Source: Haloprofundus salinisoli
GTDB lineage: Archaea > Halobacteriota > Halobacteria > Halobacteriales > Haloferacaceae
Reading direction: 5' to 3'
Assembly (NCBI RefSeq): GCF_020097815.1
Contig: NZ_CP083663.1
Coordinates: 186,001-250,000, forward strand
Length of the DNA: 64,000 nucleotides
Position numbers and translations under genes: made by a program
The notes under the pieces: model-generated
Told to the model about the DNA's origin: nothing
Seen by the model: the letters and a program-made list of their open reading frames with translations, nothing else
Database searches by the model: none
Shown here: positions 26,180-34,170 of the stretch, one piece after another
Position numbering within the stretch: position 1 is the first letter of the stretch
Layout: every line of letters starts with the position of its first letter

Positions 26180-26776
26180 TCAGTCGTCGGCCGCGACGGA
26201 GGCCGGTTCGTGGTCGACGCTCGTCCCCAAAACATTGAGGAACTGCGAGAGCCACTCGGGGTGGTCCGACCAGTCGTGGCCGGTGACGAGGTTGCCGTCG
26301 GTGGTCACCTCGTCGACCCACGCGCAACCGGCGGCCTCGCACTCGGCGCGCACAGCGGGGTAGGAGGTCATCTCGTAGCCGTCGAGGACGCCCGCCGCGG
26401 CGAGAATCTGCGGGCCGTGACAGAGCGACGCGACGGGCTTGTTCTCCTCGAAGAAGTGCCGGACGTACTCCAGCACCGCGTCGTACGTACGGAGGTACTC
26501 CGGCGCGCGCCCGCCGGGGACGACGAGGCCGTCGTACGCTTCGGGATTTACGTCGTCGAACGTCGCGTTCAGCGTGAAGTCGTGGCCGCGCTCCTCCAGA
26601 TACGTCTGGTCGCCGCGGAAGTCGTGGACGGCGGTCTTGACCGTCTCGCCCGCTTCTTTCTCCGGGCAGACGGCGTCGACTTCGTGACCGACCATCTGCA
26701 GCGCCTGGAACGGCACCATGAGTTCGAGGTCTTCGCCGAAGTCGCCGACTATCATGAGTAGTTTCTTACCTGACAT
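26180..26776 (-). CDS. DJ-1/PfpI family protein
   Basis: 198 residues. The nucleophile elbow ASLCHGPQIL gives C119 and H120, and the conserved acidic partner is E15 (GDFGEDLELM). VVPGGRAPEYLR is the other family signature. Members act as glyoxalases, deglycases or stress-related proteases. The ATG at 26776 begins MSGKKLLMIVGDFGED, the usual start; 32 upstream codons are arginine-rich and unlikely. It is divergent from the cupin-zinc ribbon gene. Confidence 0.9.
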   Translation of the reverse strand: MSGKKLLMIVGDFGEDLELMVPFQALQMVGHEVDAVCPEKEAGETVKTAVHDFRGDQTYLEERGHDFTLNATFDDVNPEAYDGLVVPGGRAPEYLRTYDAVLEYVRHFFEENKPVASLCHGPQILAAAGVLDGYEMTSYPAVRAECEAAGCAWVDEVTTDGNLVTGHDWSDHPEWLSQFLNVLGTSVDHEPASVAADD

Positions 26777-26889
26777 GGCATGTATGAGTGACTCACGCAG
26801 AGTGATAACGTTTCGTCGGAGCGCCCGTTTGCGACGCCGCCGACAGCGCCACCCCAAAGCGGTAGTACGCACCGCACGACGCGAGGAGT

Positions 26890-27453
26890 ATGAGACGAAC
26901 CGCCGTCGACGACGTCGAATCGACCACCTTCGACGACGGTACGGAGCGCCACCGCCTCTCCGATTCGCTGGAGACGGCCGCTATCGCGCTCAACCGCTAC
27001 CGCGTTCCGCCCGGCAGTGGCCTCCCCGGTGGTCTCCACGCGCACGCCGACCAAGAGGAGGCGTTCGTCGTCACGGAAGGCGAGGCGACCTTCGAGACGT
27101 TGGACGGGGAAGTCGTCGTCGAGCAGAGCGAGGTGATTCGGTTCGCTCCCGGCGAGTTCCAGTCGGGACGAAACGGTTCCGACGACGAGCTCGTGGTGCT
27201 GGCAGTCGGCGCACCCCGAGAGAGCCGCGACGTCCGAGTGCCGCTTCGGTGCCGTGAGTGCGGTCACGACGAGTTACGGCTGAGAGCCGCCGACGGCGAC
27301 CCCGAACTCATCTGTCCGGCCTGCGACGCCGCGTATTCGCCGCAACCGTGCCCGGCCTGCGGTCACGCCGAGATGCGCGTCGCGCTGAGTAAAGCGGGAA
27401 AAATCGTCGCCGCGTGTCCCGACTGCGGAGGCGAGTTCGAAGACCACATCTGA
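26890..27453 (+). CDS. Cupin domain fused to a C-terminal zinc ribbon
   Basis: 187 residues. Residues 30-110 form a cupin (PGSGLPGGLHAHADQEEAFV with H50, H52 and a Glu as metal ligands; later RFAPGEFQSG). From about 118 on come four Cys pairs: CRECG, CPAC, CPAC and CPDC, i.e. two zinc ribbons. Cupins bind small molecules or metals; the ribbons suggest binding to nucleic acid or protein. The combination is unusual but seen in haloarchaea as far as I recall. Function unknown. Convergent with the HAD gene (10-base gap). Confidence 0.8.
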   Translation: MRRTAVDDVESTTFDDGTERHRLSDSLETAAIALNRYRVPPGSGLPGGLHAHADQEEAFVVTEGEATFETLDGEVVVEQSEVIRFAPGEFQSGRNGSDDELVVLAVGAPRESRDVRVPLRCRECGHDELRLRAADGDPELICPACDAAYSPQPCPACGHAEMRVALSKAGKIVAACPDCGGEFEDHI

Positions 27454-27463
27454 GCGCGTCGGA

Positions 27464-28258
27464 TCAGAAACGGCGGCCGCCCAGCACCTGCTCGATGTCG
27501 GCGAAAGCGTCGAGTACGTAGTCGGGTTCGACCGCCGACTCGGCCAGCGCGCGGTCGTCGGTGATGCCGGTTTTCACGAGCACCGTCGTCATCCCCGCCG
27601 ACGCGCCCAGCGCGATGTCGGTGTCGAGTCTGTCGCCGACAATCAAACATCGCTCGGCGTCGTGGCCGAGGCGGTCGAGCGCCGATCGGCGGGCGTGCGC
27701 GGAGGGTTTGCCGAGCGTCGCGTCCGGCGAGCGGCCGGCGACGCCCGCGACGGCGTGGGTCATCGCCCCGGAACCCGGTACGTCGCGGTCGACCGCCGGG
27801 ATAGTCATGTCGGGGTCGGTGCTCAGGAAGGGAACCGACTCGTCTTCGAGCGCGACCATCGCCGCCACGAGGTCGTCGTAGTGGAACTCGCGGTCGACGG
27901 AGACGACGACGGCGTCGGCGGCCGTCGGGTCCGCCGTGACGGTCAGGCCCGCGTCCTCGAACTGGGCCGTGAGGCCGGTCTCGCCCACGACGAACAGCGA
28001 GTCGGCGGCGTGTTCGGCTTCGAGGTACGCCGTCGTCGCCGTCCCCGACGTGAGCACCTCGTCGGGGTCGACGTCGATACCGGCGCGGGCGAAGCGCTCG
28101 GCGTACACCGGGGGCGCTTTCGTCGGGTTGTTCGAGAAGAAGACGCGGTCGACGCCCGCCCGACGCAGGGCGTCGAGCCCGGTCGTCGCTCCCGGTATCC
28201 GTTCGTTTCCCCTGAGAACCGTCCCATCGACGTCGAGTACTGCCCCGCGAAACTCCAT
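27464..28258 (-). CDS. HAD superfamily IIA phosphatase (NagD-like)
   Basis: 264 residues. AVLDVDGTVLRG has nucleophile D9 and acid-base D11 of motif I; FFSNNPTKAP is motif II; TLGKPSAHA holds the motif III Lys, and VGDRLDTDIALG motif IV. The cap is type IIA as in NagD and 4-nitrophenyl/phosphoglycolate phosphatases. It dephosphorylates a small metabolite (a sugar phosphate or phosphoglycolate, not resolved). Divergent from arfA across 177 bases. Confidence 0.9.
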   Translation of the reverse strand: MEFRGAVLDVDGTVLRGNERIPGATTGLDALRRAGVDRVFFSNNPTKAPPVYAERFARAGIDVDPDEVLTSGTATTAYLEAEHAADSLFVVGETGLTAQFEDAGLTVTADPTAADAVVVSVDREFHYDDLVAAMVALEDESVPFLSTDPDMTIPAVDRDVPGSGAMTHAVAGVAGRSPDATLGKPSAHARRSALDRLGHDAERCLIVGDRLDTDIALGASAGMTTVLVKTGITDDRALAESAVEPDYVLDAFADIEQVLGGRRF

Positions 28259-28435
28259 CGTCCGCCGTAGGACACCCGCGATGTTGAACCCGGCGGTGAC
28301 CGTGCACCGTCAGTCGTTGTCGTGCAGTCTCCAGTGAGGCGTTCGGTCGTATTCGTCCCCGTGCAGGGCGTTTTCGCGACGACGGTCGGAATCGAACCAA
28401 AGAACAATGTATACCGAACCCTTCTATCGGCCACC

Positions 28436-29215
28436 GTGACGAACACGCAGTTGACGCTCATCCAGATAGACAACTACGGACCCTGGACGGTCACCCCCGA
28501 ACCGAGACGGGAGATGGACCTCCAGACGCTGCAGTCTCGCCTCTTTGCGGACCTCGCGCAGTTCGTCGGCAGCCGCGACGGCTACGCCTTCTTCACACGC
28601 TTCGACAACATGGTCGCGGTGACGAACGGCCTCGACCGCGCCGACCACGAGCTCATGCAGGAGTCGATTCGGAACCGCTACCCCGTGACGCTCAGCCTCG
28701 GCGTCGGCGTCGACGAGGTACCCGTCGAGGCCCTCGAACGCGCCACCGAGGAGGTTCAACTCGCCGGCAGCGCCCAGGACGGCGACCGCCGCGAGGTGCT
28801 CGGCGGCGAGTTCCACGCCTCCTCGGGCACCGACGACCTCCACATCGCCCACTTCGACGTCAACGACGCCACCGGTAAGTACACCGACCGCCTCAACGAG
28901 TTCGACTCGTTCATCCACATCGAACAGGGCTACGCGAGCCTGATGCGCCACATGCGCGAGGCCCACGGCGCGCTCTCCTTTTTCGTCGGCGGCGACAACA
29001 TCATCTCCGTCTGCCCCTCGCTGTCGGAGAGCAAGTACCGAAGCGCCATCGAACACGTCGAGTCGGAAGTCGGCGTCGAGCTGAAAGTCGGCGTCGGCGC
29101 GGGCGAGAGCGCCCACGTCGCCGGCTTCGCCGCCAAACACGCGCTCGAAGACTGTCGACACCGCGGCACCGACATCGAGTTCGCCGCCGCACCGGCGCAC
29201 GTCAGCGACGACTGA
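28436..29215 (+). CDS. arfA: GTP cyclohydrolase III
   Basis: 259 residues from a GTG. It opens GTP to 2-amino-5-formylamino-6-ribosylamino-pyrimidinone phosphate, the first step of archaeal riboflavin and F420 chromophore synthesis. TQLTLIQIDNYGPWTVTPEP, FTRFDNMVAVTNG, VTLSLGVGVDEVP and FFVGGDNIISVCPS are diagnostic; the fold is palm-like, and residues 125-140 are acidic. The GTG (28436) starts the conserved TNTQLTLIQ segment; upstream codons look non-coding. The next three genes follow with gaps of 2, 7 and 0 bases. Confidence 0.93.
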   Translation: MTNTQLTLIQIDNYGPWTVTPEPRREMDLQTLQSRLFADLAQFVGSRDGYAFFTRFDNMVAVTNGLDRADHELMQESIRNRYPVTLSLGVGVDEVPVEALERATEEVQLAGSAQDGDRREVLGGEFHASSGTDDLHIAHFDVNDATGKYTDRLNEFDSFIHIEQGYASLMRHMREAHGALSFFVGGDNIISVCPSLSESKYRSAIEHVESEVGVELKVGVGAGESAHVAGFAAKHALEDCRHRGTDIEFAAAPAHVSDD

Positions 29216-29217
29216 CC

Positions 29218-30264
29218 ATGCCCGCACGCTCCGTGACGTTCACCGCTCCACGCGAAGTCCGCGTCACGGAGTCCGAAGTTCCGACGCCCGACGACGGCGA
29301 GGTGCTCGTCGAGACGGCGTACTCGGCTATCAGTCCGGGGACGGAACTGCTCATCTACCGCGGCGAAGCCCCCCGGGAACTGGAAGCCGACGAGACCATC
29401 GGCGCGCTCGACGGCTCGCTCGACTACCCGCTGCGGTACGGCTACGCCGCCGTCGGTACCGTCGCCGCCGTCGGCGACGCCGTCGACGAGGCGTGGCTGG
29501 ACCGTCGCGTGTTCGCGTTTCACCCCCACGAGAGTCACTTCTGCGCCCCGCCGACCGAACTCCACCCGGTGCCCGACGACTGCTCGACGGCGGCGGCGGC
29601 GCTGCTTCCGAACGTCGAGACGGCGGTCAACTTCGTCATGGACGGCCGGCCGATGGTCGGCGAGCGCGTCGTCGTCTTCGGACAGGGGTTGGTCGGTCTG
29701 CTGACGACGGCAGTGCTCTCGTCGTTTCCGCTCGCCGAACTCGTCACCGTCGACAGCGTCGCCGAGCGCCGCGCCCTCTCACGGGCGTTCGGTGCCGACG
29801 AGAGCGTCGCGCCGGAGGAGATAGACGACCGCTTCGACCCCTCGGGTCCGTCGCTGGACGGCGACGCGCGCGGACACACCAGCGACGGCGCGGATCTGAC
29901 GTTCGAGCTGTCGGGTAATCCGGCGGCGCTCGACGCCGCCGTCGGCGTGACGGGGTACGACGGCCGCGTCGTCGTCGGGTCGTGGTACGGCACGAAACCG
30001 GTGACGCTCGACCTCGGCGGCCGGTTTCACCGCAGTCGGATCCGACTCCAGAACAGCCAGGTGAGCACGCTCGACCCGTCGCTTCGCGGGCGGTGGGACA
30101 GCGACCGCCGCCTCGACGTGTCGTGGGACCGCCTCGCCGACTTCGACGCCGAGGGCCTGCTCACCCACCGCGTTCCCGTCGACGAAGCTGAACGCGCCTA
30201 CGAGTTGCTCGACTCGAAATCCGAAGCCTCCGTGGGTATCCTCTTTACCTACGGCGGTCCGTAG
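29218..30264 (+). CDS. Medium-chain dehydrogenase/reductase (BchC/alcohol dehydrogenase-like)
   Basis: 348 residues, starting two bases after arfA. AISPGTELLIYRGEAP near residues 38-53 and YPLRYGYAAVGTVAAVG are typical of the zinc-dependent MDR branch that includes BchC; the nucleotide-binding GQGLVGLLTT is near 155-165. The four-cysteine structural zinc site is absent. It should oxidise or reduce a hydroxyl on an NAD(P)-dependent substrate. Its place between GTP cyclohydrolase III and a PTPS homologue suggests a GTP-derived or glycosylated substrate (inference). Confidence 0.8.
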   Translation: MPARSVTFTAPREVRVTESEVPTPDDGEVLVETAYSAISPGTELLIYRGEAPRELEADETIGALDGSLDYPLRYGYAAVGTVAAVGDAVDEAWLDRRVFAFHPHESHFCAPPTELHPVPDDCSTAAAALLPNVETAVNFVMDGRPMVGERVVVFGQGLVGLLTTAVLSSFPLAELVTVDSVAERRALSRAFGADESVAPEEIDDRFDPSGPSLDGDARGHTSDGADLTFELSGNPAALDAAVGVTGYDGRVVVGSWYGTKPVTLDLGGRFHRSRIRLQNSQVSTLDPSLRGRWDSDRRLDVSWDRLADFDAEGLLTHRVPVDEAERAYELLDSKSEASVGILFTYGGP

Positions 30265-30271
30265 CGACAGT

Positions 30272-30649
30272 ATGTACTCGGTTACCGTCCGTCGGTCGTT
30301 CATCGCCCAGCACTTCCTGACGGTCCCCGACGCCGGACCGGAGGGCGAGTTGCACTCGCATCGCTTCGGCGTCGAACTCCGGTTCGAGGGGTCGACGCTG
30401 AACGAGTACGGCTATCTCGTCGACATCGACGACGTGAAGGCGGCGCTGTCGCCGACCGTCGACCGATACCGCGACGCGACGCTGAACGACCTCCCGGAGT
30501 TCGAAGGGCAGAACCCGAGCGTCGAGCGACTCGCGCGGGTTCTCTGCGAAGCGGTCGTCGACGAGGCGACGCTCGAGAGTCCCGAACGGGTCCGCGTGAC
30601 GGTGTGGGAAGACGAGGAGGCGGCGGCGGCGTACGAGACGGCGCTCTGA
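30272..30649 (+). CDS. 6-pyruvoyl-tetrahydropterin synthase family protein
   Basis: 125 residues. Zinc ligands are H14 (FIAQHFL) and H28/H30 (ELHSHRF); NEYGYLVDIDDVK, FEGQNPSVERLA and VRVTVWED are conserved. The position before the HxH where PTPS and QueD use a catalytic Cys is occupied by E26 here, giving an ELHSH motif similar to the Glu-type PTPS-III group. So it probably acts on dihydroneopterin triphosphate or a related pterin, but not as a classical QueD. It begins 7 bases after the MDR gene and ends one base before the glycosyltransferase. Confidence 0.85.
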   Translation: MYSVTVRRSFIAQHFLTVPDAGPEGELHSHRFGVELRFEGSTLNEYGYLVDIDDVKAALSPTVDRYRDATLNDLPEFEGQNPSVERLARVLCEAVVDEATLESPERVRVTVWEDEEAAAAYETAL

Positions 30650-31747
30650 ATGCGCGTCGGCATTCTCGTCTACGGCGATCTCGACGAACGTTCCGGCGGC
30701 TTTCTCTACGACCGCCGGGTCGTCGAACATCTGCGCGAACGCGGCGACGACGTCGTCGTGTTTTCGCTGCCCGAGCGCGGCTATCTCCGCTCGACGGCGG
30801 ACAACCTCGACGGCTCGCTGCCCCGCCGCATCCGTGCGGCCGACCTCGACGTCCTGCTGCAGGATGAGCTCTGCCACCCGTCGCTGGCGTGGCTCAACCG
30901 TCGACTCGGCGTCGACGCGCCGGTCGTCGCCGTCGTCCATCACATCCGCGCCGCCGAGGCACGTTCGGTGTGGCGAAACGCGCTCGTACGGCGTCTCGAA
31001 CGGGCGTATCTCCGGTCGGTCGACGCGTTCGTCTGCAACAGCGAGACGACGCGGCGGGCCGTCTCGACGCTCGTCGGCGGCGATGCGGCCGGGACCACCG
31101 CTCCGTCGGTCGTCGCCTACCCGGCGGGCGACCGCTTCGGGACGACGGTCTCCGCCGCTCGCGTCCGCGAACGCGCGCGCGACGGTCCGCTCCGCGTCGT
31201 CTGCGTCGGCAACGTCACGAGACGCAAGAATCTGGAGACGCTCCTGGCGGGGTTGGCGCGGATTCGCCGGCCCTGGGAACTCGTCGTCGTCGGGAGCCTC
31301 GCCGTCGACGCCGAGTACGTCGCGGAACTCCGTTCTGCCGTCGACCGGTTGCGCCTCGACGGCCGGGTTCGTTTCGCCGGTCGACTCGACGACGCGGCGC
31401 TCGCGGCGCTGTACGAGCGAAGCCACCTGTTCGCGATGCCCTCGACCCACGAGGGGTTCGGCATCGCCTACGTCGAAGCGATGGGGTTCGGACTCCCGGT
31501 CGTCGCGTCCGCCGCCGGCGGCGCGAGCGAACTCGTCGCCGACAGGACGAACGGCTATCTGGTCGACCCCGCCGACCCGACGGAGGTGACGGACGCCGTC
31601 GCCCCGCTGTGCCGGAACCGCAAGCGCCTCGCGCGGATGGGGGTAGCGGCGTTGGCGACGTACGAAGCCCACCCGACGTGGGCGGAGACCGGCGCGCGCG
31701 TCGGGTCCTTTCTCGATTCGCTCGCTGCCGGGTCGGATTCGGCGTGA
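30650..31747 (+). CDS. GT4 family glycosyltransferase
   Basis: 365 residues of GT-B fold. The C-terminal Rossmann half has VVCVGNVTRRKNLETLLAGL, then MPSTHEGFGIAYVEAMGFGL with the E-x7-E donor-sugar motif, and PVVASAAGGASELV. The N-terminal half (MRVGILVYGDLDERSGGFLY) binds the acceptor. It would attach a sugar from a nucleotide donor. It starts directly after the PTPS stop, so the products should be linked: either a glycosylated pterin or an unrelated lipid or polysaccharide. No signal peptide; cytosolic. Confidence 0.88.
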   Translation: MRVGILVYGDLDERSGGFLYDRRVVEHLRERGDDVVVFSLPERGYLRSTADNLDGSLPRRIRAADLDVLLQDELCHPSLAWLNRRLGVDAPVVAVVHHIRAAEARSVWRNALVRRLERAYLRSVDAFVCNSETTRRAVSTLVGGDAAGTTAPSVVAYPAGDRFGTTVSAARVRERARDGPLRVVCVGNVTRRKNLETLLAGLARIRRPWELVVVGSLAVDAEYVAELRSAVDRLRLDGRVRFAGRLDDAALAALYERSHLFAMPSTHEGFGIAYVEAMGFGLPVVASAAGGASELVADRTNGYLVDPADPTEVTDAVAPLCRNRKRLARMGVAALATYEAHPTWAETGARVGSFLDSLAAGSDSA

Positions 31748-31910
31748 CTGGTCCGTCGAGGTGGCGGTGAACGCGTCGCGTTCGTGCCGAGAGGCCGCAC
31801 CGGTGAGAGGCCACTCTGCTGAGAGGAACGGGGAAGCGCGCCGAGAGAGCGAGCTCCAGGCCGGAAAACTCCACGGGGAGAGCGGCGACGGGGAACCTCG
31901 GGTCGGCGTG

Positions 31911-32120
31911 TTACTTTCGCTCGCGGTGTCGGTGTTGCGCGTCGGTACCCGGGACGAGTTCCAGTTCCGGGACCTGCTCGTGGACGGCGAGCGGGCCGTG
32001 TATCTCGCGGACGTGTAGTCGAAGGTTCGGGACGGCCACGGCGACGAACTGCTCCTCGCAGTCGTCGACTGGGCACGGTCCGGTGTACTGGTACGGTTCG
32101 CCTCTGGGTCGGTCGCTCAT
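31911..32120 (-). CDS. Small C2H2-type zinc-finger protein
   Basis: 69 residues from an ATG at 32120. GPCPVDDCEEQF and LRLHVREIH give C16, C21, H36 and H41 in the spacing C-x4-C-x14-H-x4-H, a zinc-finger pattern. The tail is polar (VHEQVPELELVPG). Stand-alone small zinc-finger proteins are common in haloarchaea. The upstream gap (from 31,748) holds nothing else I can identify. Function unknown. Confidence 0.6.
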   Translation of the reverse strand: MSDRPRGEPYQYTGPCPVDDCEEQFVAVAVPNLRLHVREIHGPLAVHEQVPELELVPGTDAQHRHRERK

Positions 32121-32377
32121 CGCCGCTTGCTCCCGTTCATGGGGACGCCTACGTGTCTCAGTATGTAAACCTTCTTTTCTGTGATTGCGGACGCGGCGGT
32201 AGAAGGTGGCTCGAACTCGATTCCGAGGCGTCAGTATTGGAAATATAACTGTCAGAAGTAGTAGTACGTCGGTGCGGTTTCGGGCGAAGCGAACGCCGGC
32301 CGATAACGTGGAGCACTCTACTTCTTGATAGTAATCTACGGAAACCTTATTATTAGAAAAACACATCGAGTATCTTG

Positions 32378-32572
32378 GTGTCTACAACCGACCCTCACCG
32401 AGAACCGAGCCGCCGACACGGATACTTGAAGCAACCGAGCTGCGAACTGAAACTGGGCGGCCCGCCGACCACGAACGTCGAAGACGGAATCAGCGACGAA
32501 CAGGTCGCGTGGCTGCAGCGACTGGTCGACGCGCGGAGGAGAGACAGGAGACCGAAGCCGCGCGAACCATAG
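32378..32572 (+). CDS. Possible small charged protein
   Basis: 64 residues from GTG (VSTTDPHREPSRRHGYLKQP), ending RRRDRRPKPREP. TTATTATTAG at 32,346-32,355 is a good TATA-like element about 28 bases upstream, which supports leaderless translation. The segment ISDEQVAWLQRLVDARR could be a short helix. No family recognised. It lies on the edge of the low-GC accessory stretch. Confidence 0.35.
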   Translation: MSTTDPHREPSRRHGYLKQPSCELKLGGPPTTNVEDGISDEQVAWLQRLVDARRRDRRPKPREP

Positions 32573-32839
32573 AGACCCGATTGGTAGAGCAGTTACTTCG
32601 TGCCACGGAGAACTCCTGTGGTGTGCCTCTTCTACTGGGTCGAACGCATCCCATCTAGACGAGGAGCGACAGATTTTGTATGGAGTTGTCCCAGAGAAGT
32701 TGGAGACTTACACAGAAGTACTATATCTGGAAAAAAGGGCAGCATCTCGCCAGATGGCGAATTGGTGCTGATTAAAGGCCAAGGGAATCACAACACAATG
32801 GAGTGGGTCCGACTCAAACCATCAGCATAGAGAATCTGT

Positions 32840-32977
32840 TTACCTCTCTTCGCACTCCGCCAAATGATTCGACAACGCCCCTTTCTTCACCTCCTCACCA
32901 CAGAGCGGACACTCCTCAGTCACAGTTGCTTCCCGAGCCGACCCGCGCATCTCAGTTGTTCCGTAGGGGCCAGACAT
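32840..32977 (-). CDS. 45-residue C2HC zinc-finger microprotein
   Basis: On the reverse strand from an ATG at 32977: an N-terminal arm, then EECPLCGEEVKKGALSNHLA and ECEER. C23, C26, H38 and C42 have spacing C-x2-C-x11-H-x3-C, a compact C2HC zinc finger, and the stop follows three residues later. Such a well-spaced motif in an intact frame with no other gene on that strand is unlikely by chance. The protein may bind nucleic acid or a partner protein. It is too short for most ORF callers. Confidence 0.6.
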   Translation of the reverse strand: MSGPYGTTEMRGSAREATVTEECPLCGEEVKKGALSNHLAECEER

Positions 32978-32995
32978 TCGATAGCAACCCTGCGG

Positions 32996-33007
32996 CACGT
33001 ATATGTG
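32996..33007 (+). promoter_or_regulatory. TATA-like box of the 33031 gene
   Basis: CACGTATATGTG is centred about 29 bases before the ATG at 33031. Confidence 0.4.
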
Positions 33008-33030
33008 GTCCATCTACTACGTTTCATCAG

Positions 33031-33426
33031 ATGGTCTACTTTGAGTGCGAGGTATGTGGTACACGCGTCTCAAACGAGGTGTCCGTTCTCTACGACAGGT
33101 CACGGCTGTGCGAAGACGGATGGTCGATGAAGAATCAGAAGGACTACCTCCCTGAGGGGTTCTACATCGTCGGCTCTGACGACGATATCTACCTTGACGT
33201 AGAGGGAGATTATCTCCTCAACGGAGAGGACGTTATCATGATGGACCGGTTTGAGGCAGCTCCGATAGAGGAGTACGTCACCTTCTATGGCTGTTGTGAG
33301 CTTACAGGCGAGGCTCCAAACACCTTCTGCGTCAACGGCCACAAGTATGCAACAGAAATCTCAGACCACTGTTCGCGAGTTGTTCAACTTCATCGCGACC
33401 GTGTAGTGCCTCAGTTTAGAGACTAA
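33031..33426 (+). CDS. Cysteine-rich orphan protein in the accessory stretch
   Basis: 131 residues, lower GC than the core genes. It opens MVYFECEVCGTRVSNEVS with a C-x2-C pair, and has further Cys residues (SRLCEDG, YGCCELTG, NTFCVNGH, SDHCSRV). The central YIVGSDDDIYLDVEGDYLLN is acidic and strand-rich. It could be a zinc-binding or disulphide protein; an immunity-like role is speculative. No homologue recognised. The ATG at 33031 is favoured by a TATA element 24-35 bases upstream; the longer frame from 32803 overlaps the zinc-finger microprotein. Confidence 0.55.
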   Translation: MVYFECEVCGTRVSNEVSVLYDRSRLCEDGWSMKNQKDYLPEGFYIVGSDDDIYLDVEGDYLLNGEDVIMMDRFEAAPIEEYVTFYGCCELTGEAPNTFCVNGHKYATEISDHCSRVVQLHRDRVVPQFRD

Positions 33427-33457
33427 CTCGCTACTGCGGTGTGACTTCGTACCTGAT

Positions 33458-33718
33458 TCACCCGGTTCCAATCCCGTGAGCGACGAAGTTCACCGTACTC
33501 CCTTCTCGAACCACCGACCCCGGAAACTCCGCGACGATACTCAGTATCCCGACGAACGTTCCCACCAAAATCAGAACTGCCCGCAGCTGATTCGCATTCA
33601 CCCACGGCACCAGCTCGTCGAGCGGTACTATCCACCCCTGCTTCGTCCCGACCAGAACCGCAACGAGCGCGAGCGCGCTCAAGACACCGAAGAGAATCCG
33701 AACCGGTGGCATCGCCAT
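33458..33718 (-). CDS. Three-helix membrane protein, function unknown
   Basis: 86 residues from the ATG at 33718 (MAMPPVRILFGVLSALALVA). Hydrophobic helices lie at about 6-26, 42-62 and possibly 70-84, linked by a GTKQGWIVPLDELVPWVNAN loop. I recall related small membrane proteins in other haloarchaea but cannot name a family. GC is closer to the chromosome average than the genes around it. An in-frame start at 33748 is less likely because it adds a second hydrophobic stretch with no loop. Confidence 0.55.
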   Translation of the reverse strand: MAMPPVRILFGVLSALALVAVLVGTKQGWIVPLDELVPWVNANQLRAVLILVGTFVGILSIVAEFPGSVVREGSTVNFVAHGIGTG

Positions 33719-33818
33719 CGTCACGGTTAGTTCCAGAAAGAACGTCAAGAGCAGGTATCCCAGCGCCGTCTAGATATAGTTAGTTTATTGCTGTCATGAA
33801 TATCAATTCAGAGATACG

Positions 33819-34073
33819 ATGTCCTCCATCGAGACGCACGGCCTGACGAAACGCTTCGGTGACGATGTCGTCGCCGTCGACAATCTTGATCTCACGGTTG
33901 AGCCAGGGGAAGTGTTCGGCTTTCTCGGGCCGAATGGTGCCGGGAAGTCCACGACGATCATCATGTTACTCGATTTCGTCCGGCCAACGTCGGGCGAAAT
34001 CACCGTTCTCGGATATGATCCATTCTCGGAAGCTCAATTTTGGTCTTGGCCAAATTCTCTACAATCGATATAA
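33819..34073 (+). pseudogene. Truncated ABC transporter ATP-binding protein (N-terminal fragment)
   Basis: About the first 70 residues are a clear ATPase of the CcmA/DrrA exporter type: [13 protein letters not shown], then [13 protein letters not shown] (Walker A) and [20 protein letters not shown]. After this the frame turns into unrelated sequence ([11 protein letters not shown]) and stops at 34,073. The signature LSGGQ, Walker B and H-loop are all missing and no permease gene follows. The promoter and ATG look intact. The break is close to the first copy of the TGTATTCAG repeat, so insertion or deletion by a mobile element is the likely cause. Confidence 0.8.
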
Positions 34074-34081
34074 TCTGCCTA

Positions 34082-34104
34082 CTGAATACAGAGGATGTAT
34101 TCAG
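34082..34104. repeat. Inverted repeat CTGAATACA/TGTATTCAG (copy 1 of a dispersed repeat)
   Basis: The 9-base arms are perfect complements around a GAGGA spacer. Bases 34,086-34,104 recur exactly at 34,738-34,756. The sequence lies just past the break in the ABC ATPase gene. Confidence 0.7.
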
Positions 34105-34170
34105 CAGCTAGAAGAGTAGATTCTCTGAGGACTGGTAAGGCTGGTTACCTCGTGCGGCACTGGTATCGAA

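Noticed and set aside
28387-28430. tRNA-like TCGAACC sequence before arfA
   Set aside because: The T-loop resemblance is not accompanied by stems; no cloverleaf can be drawn.
32581-32762. Frames reading RLVEQLLRATEN and DEERQILYGVVPEKLETYTE as a frameshifted gene
   Set aside because: Both look somewhat protein-like but are in different frames, lack a start, and match no family I know. Not enough to call a pseudogene.
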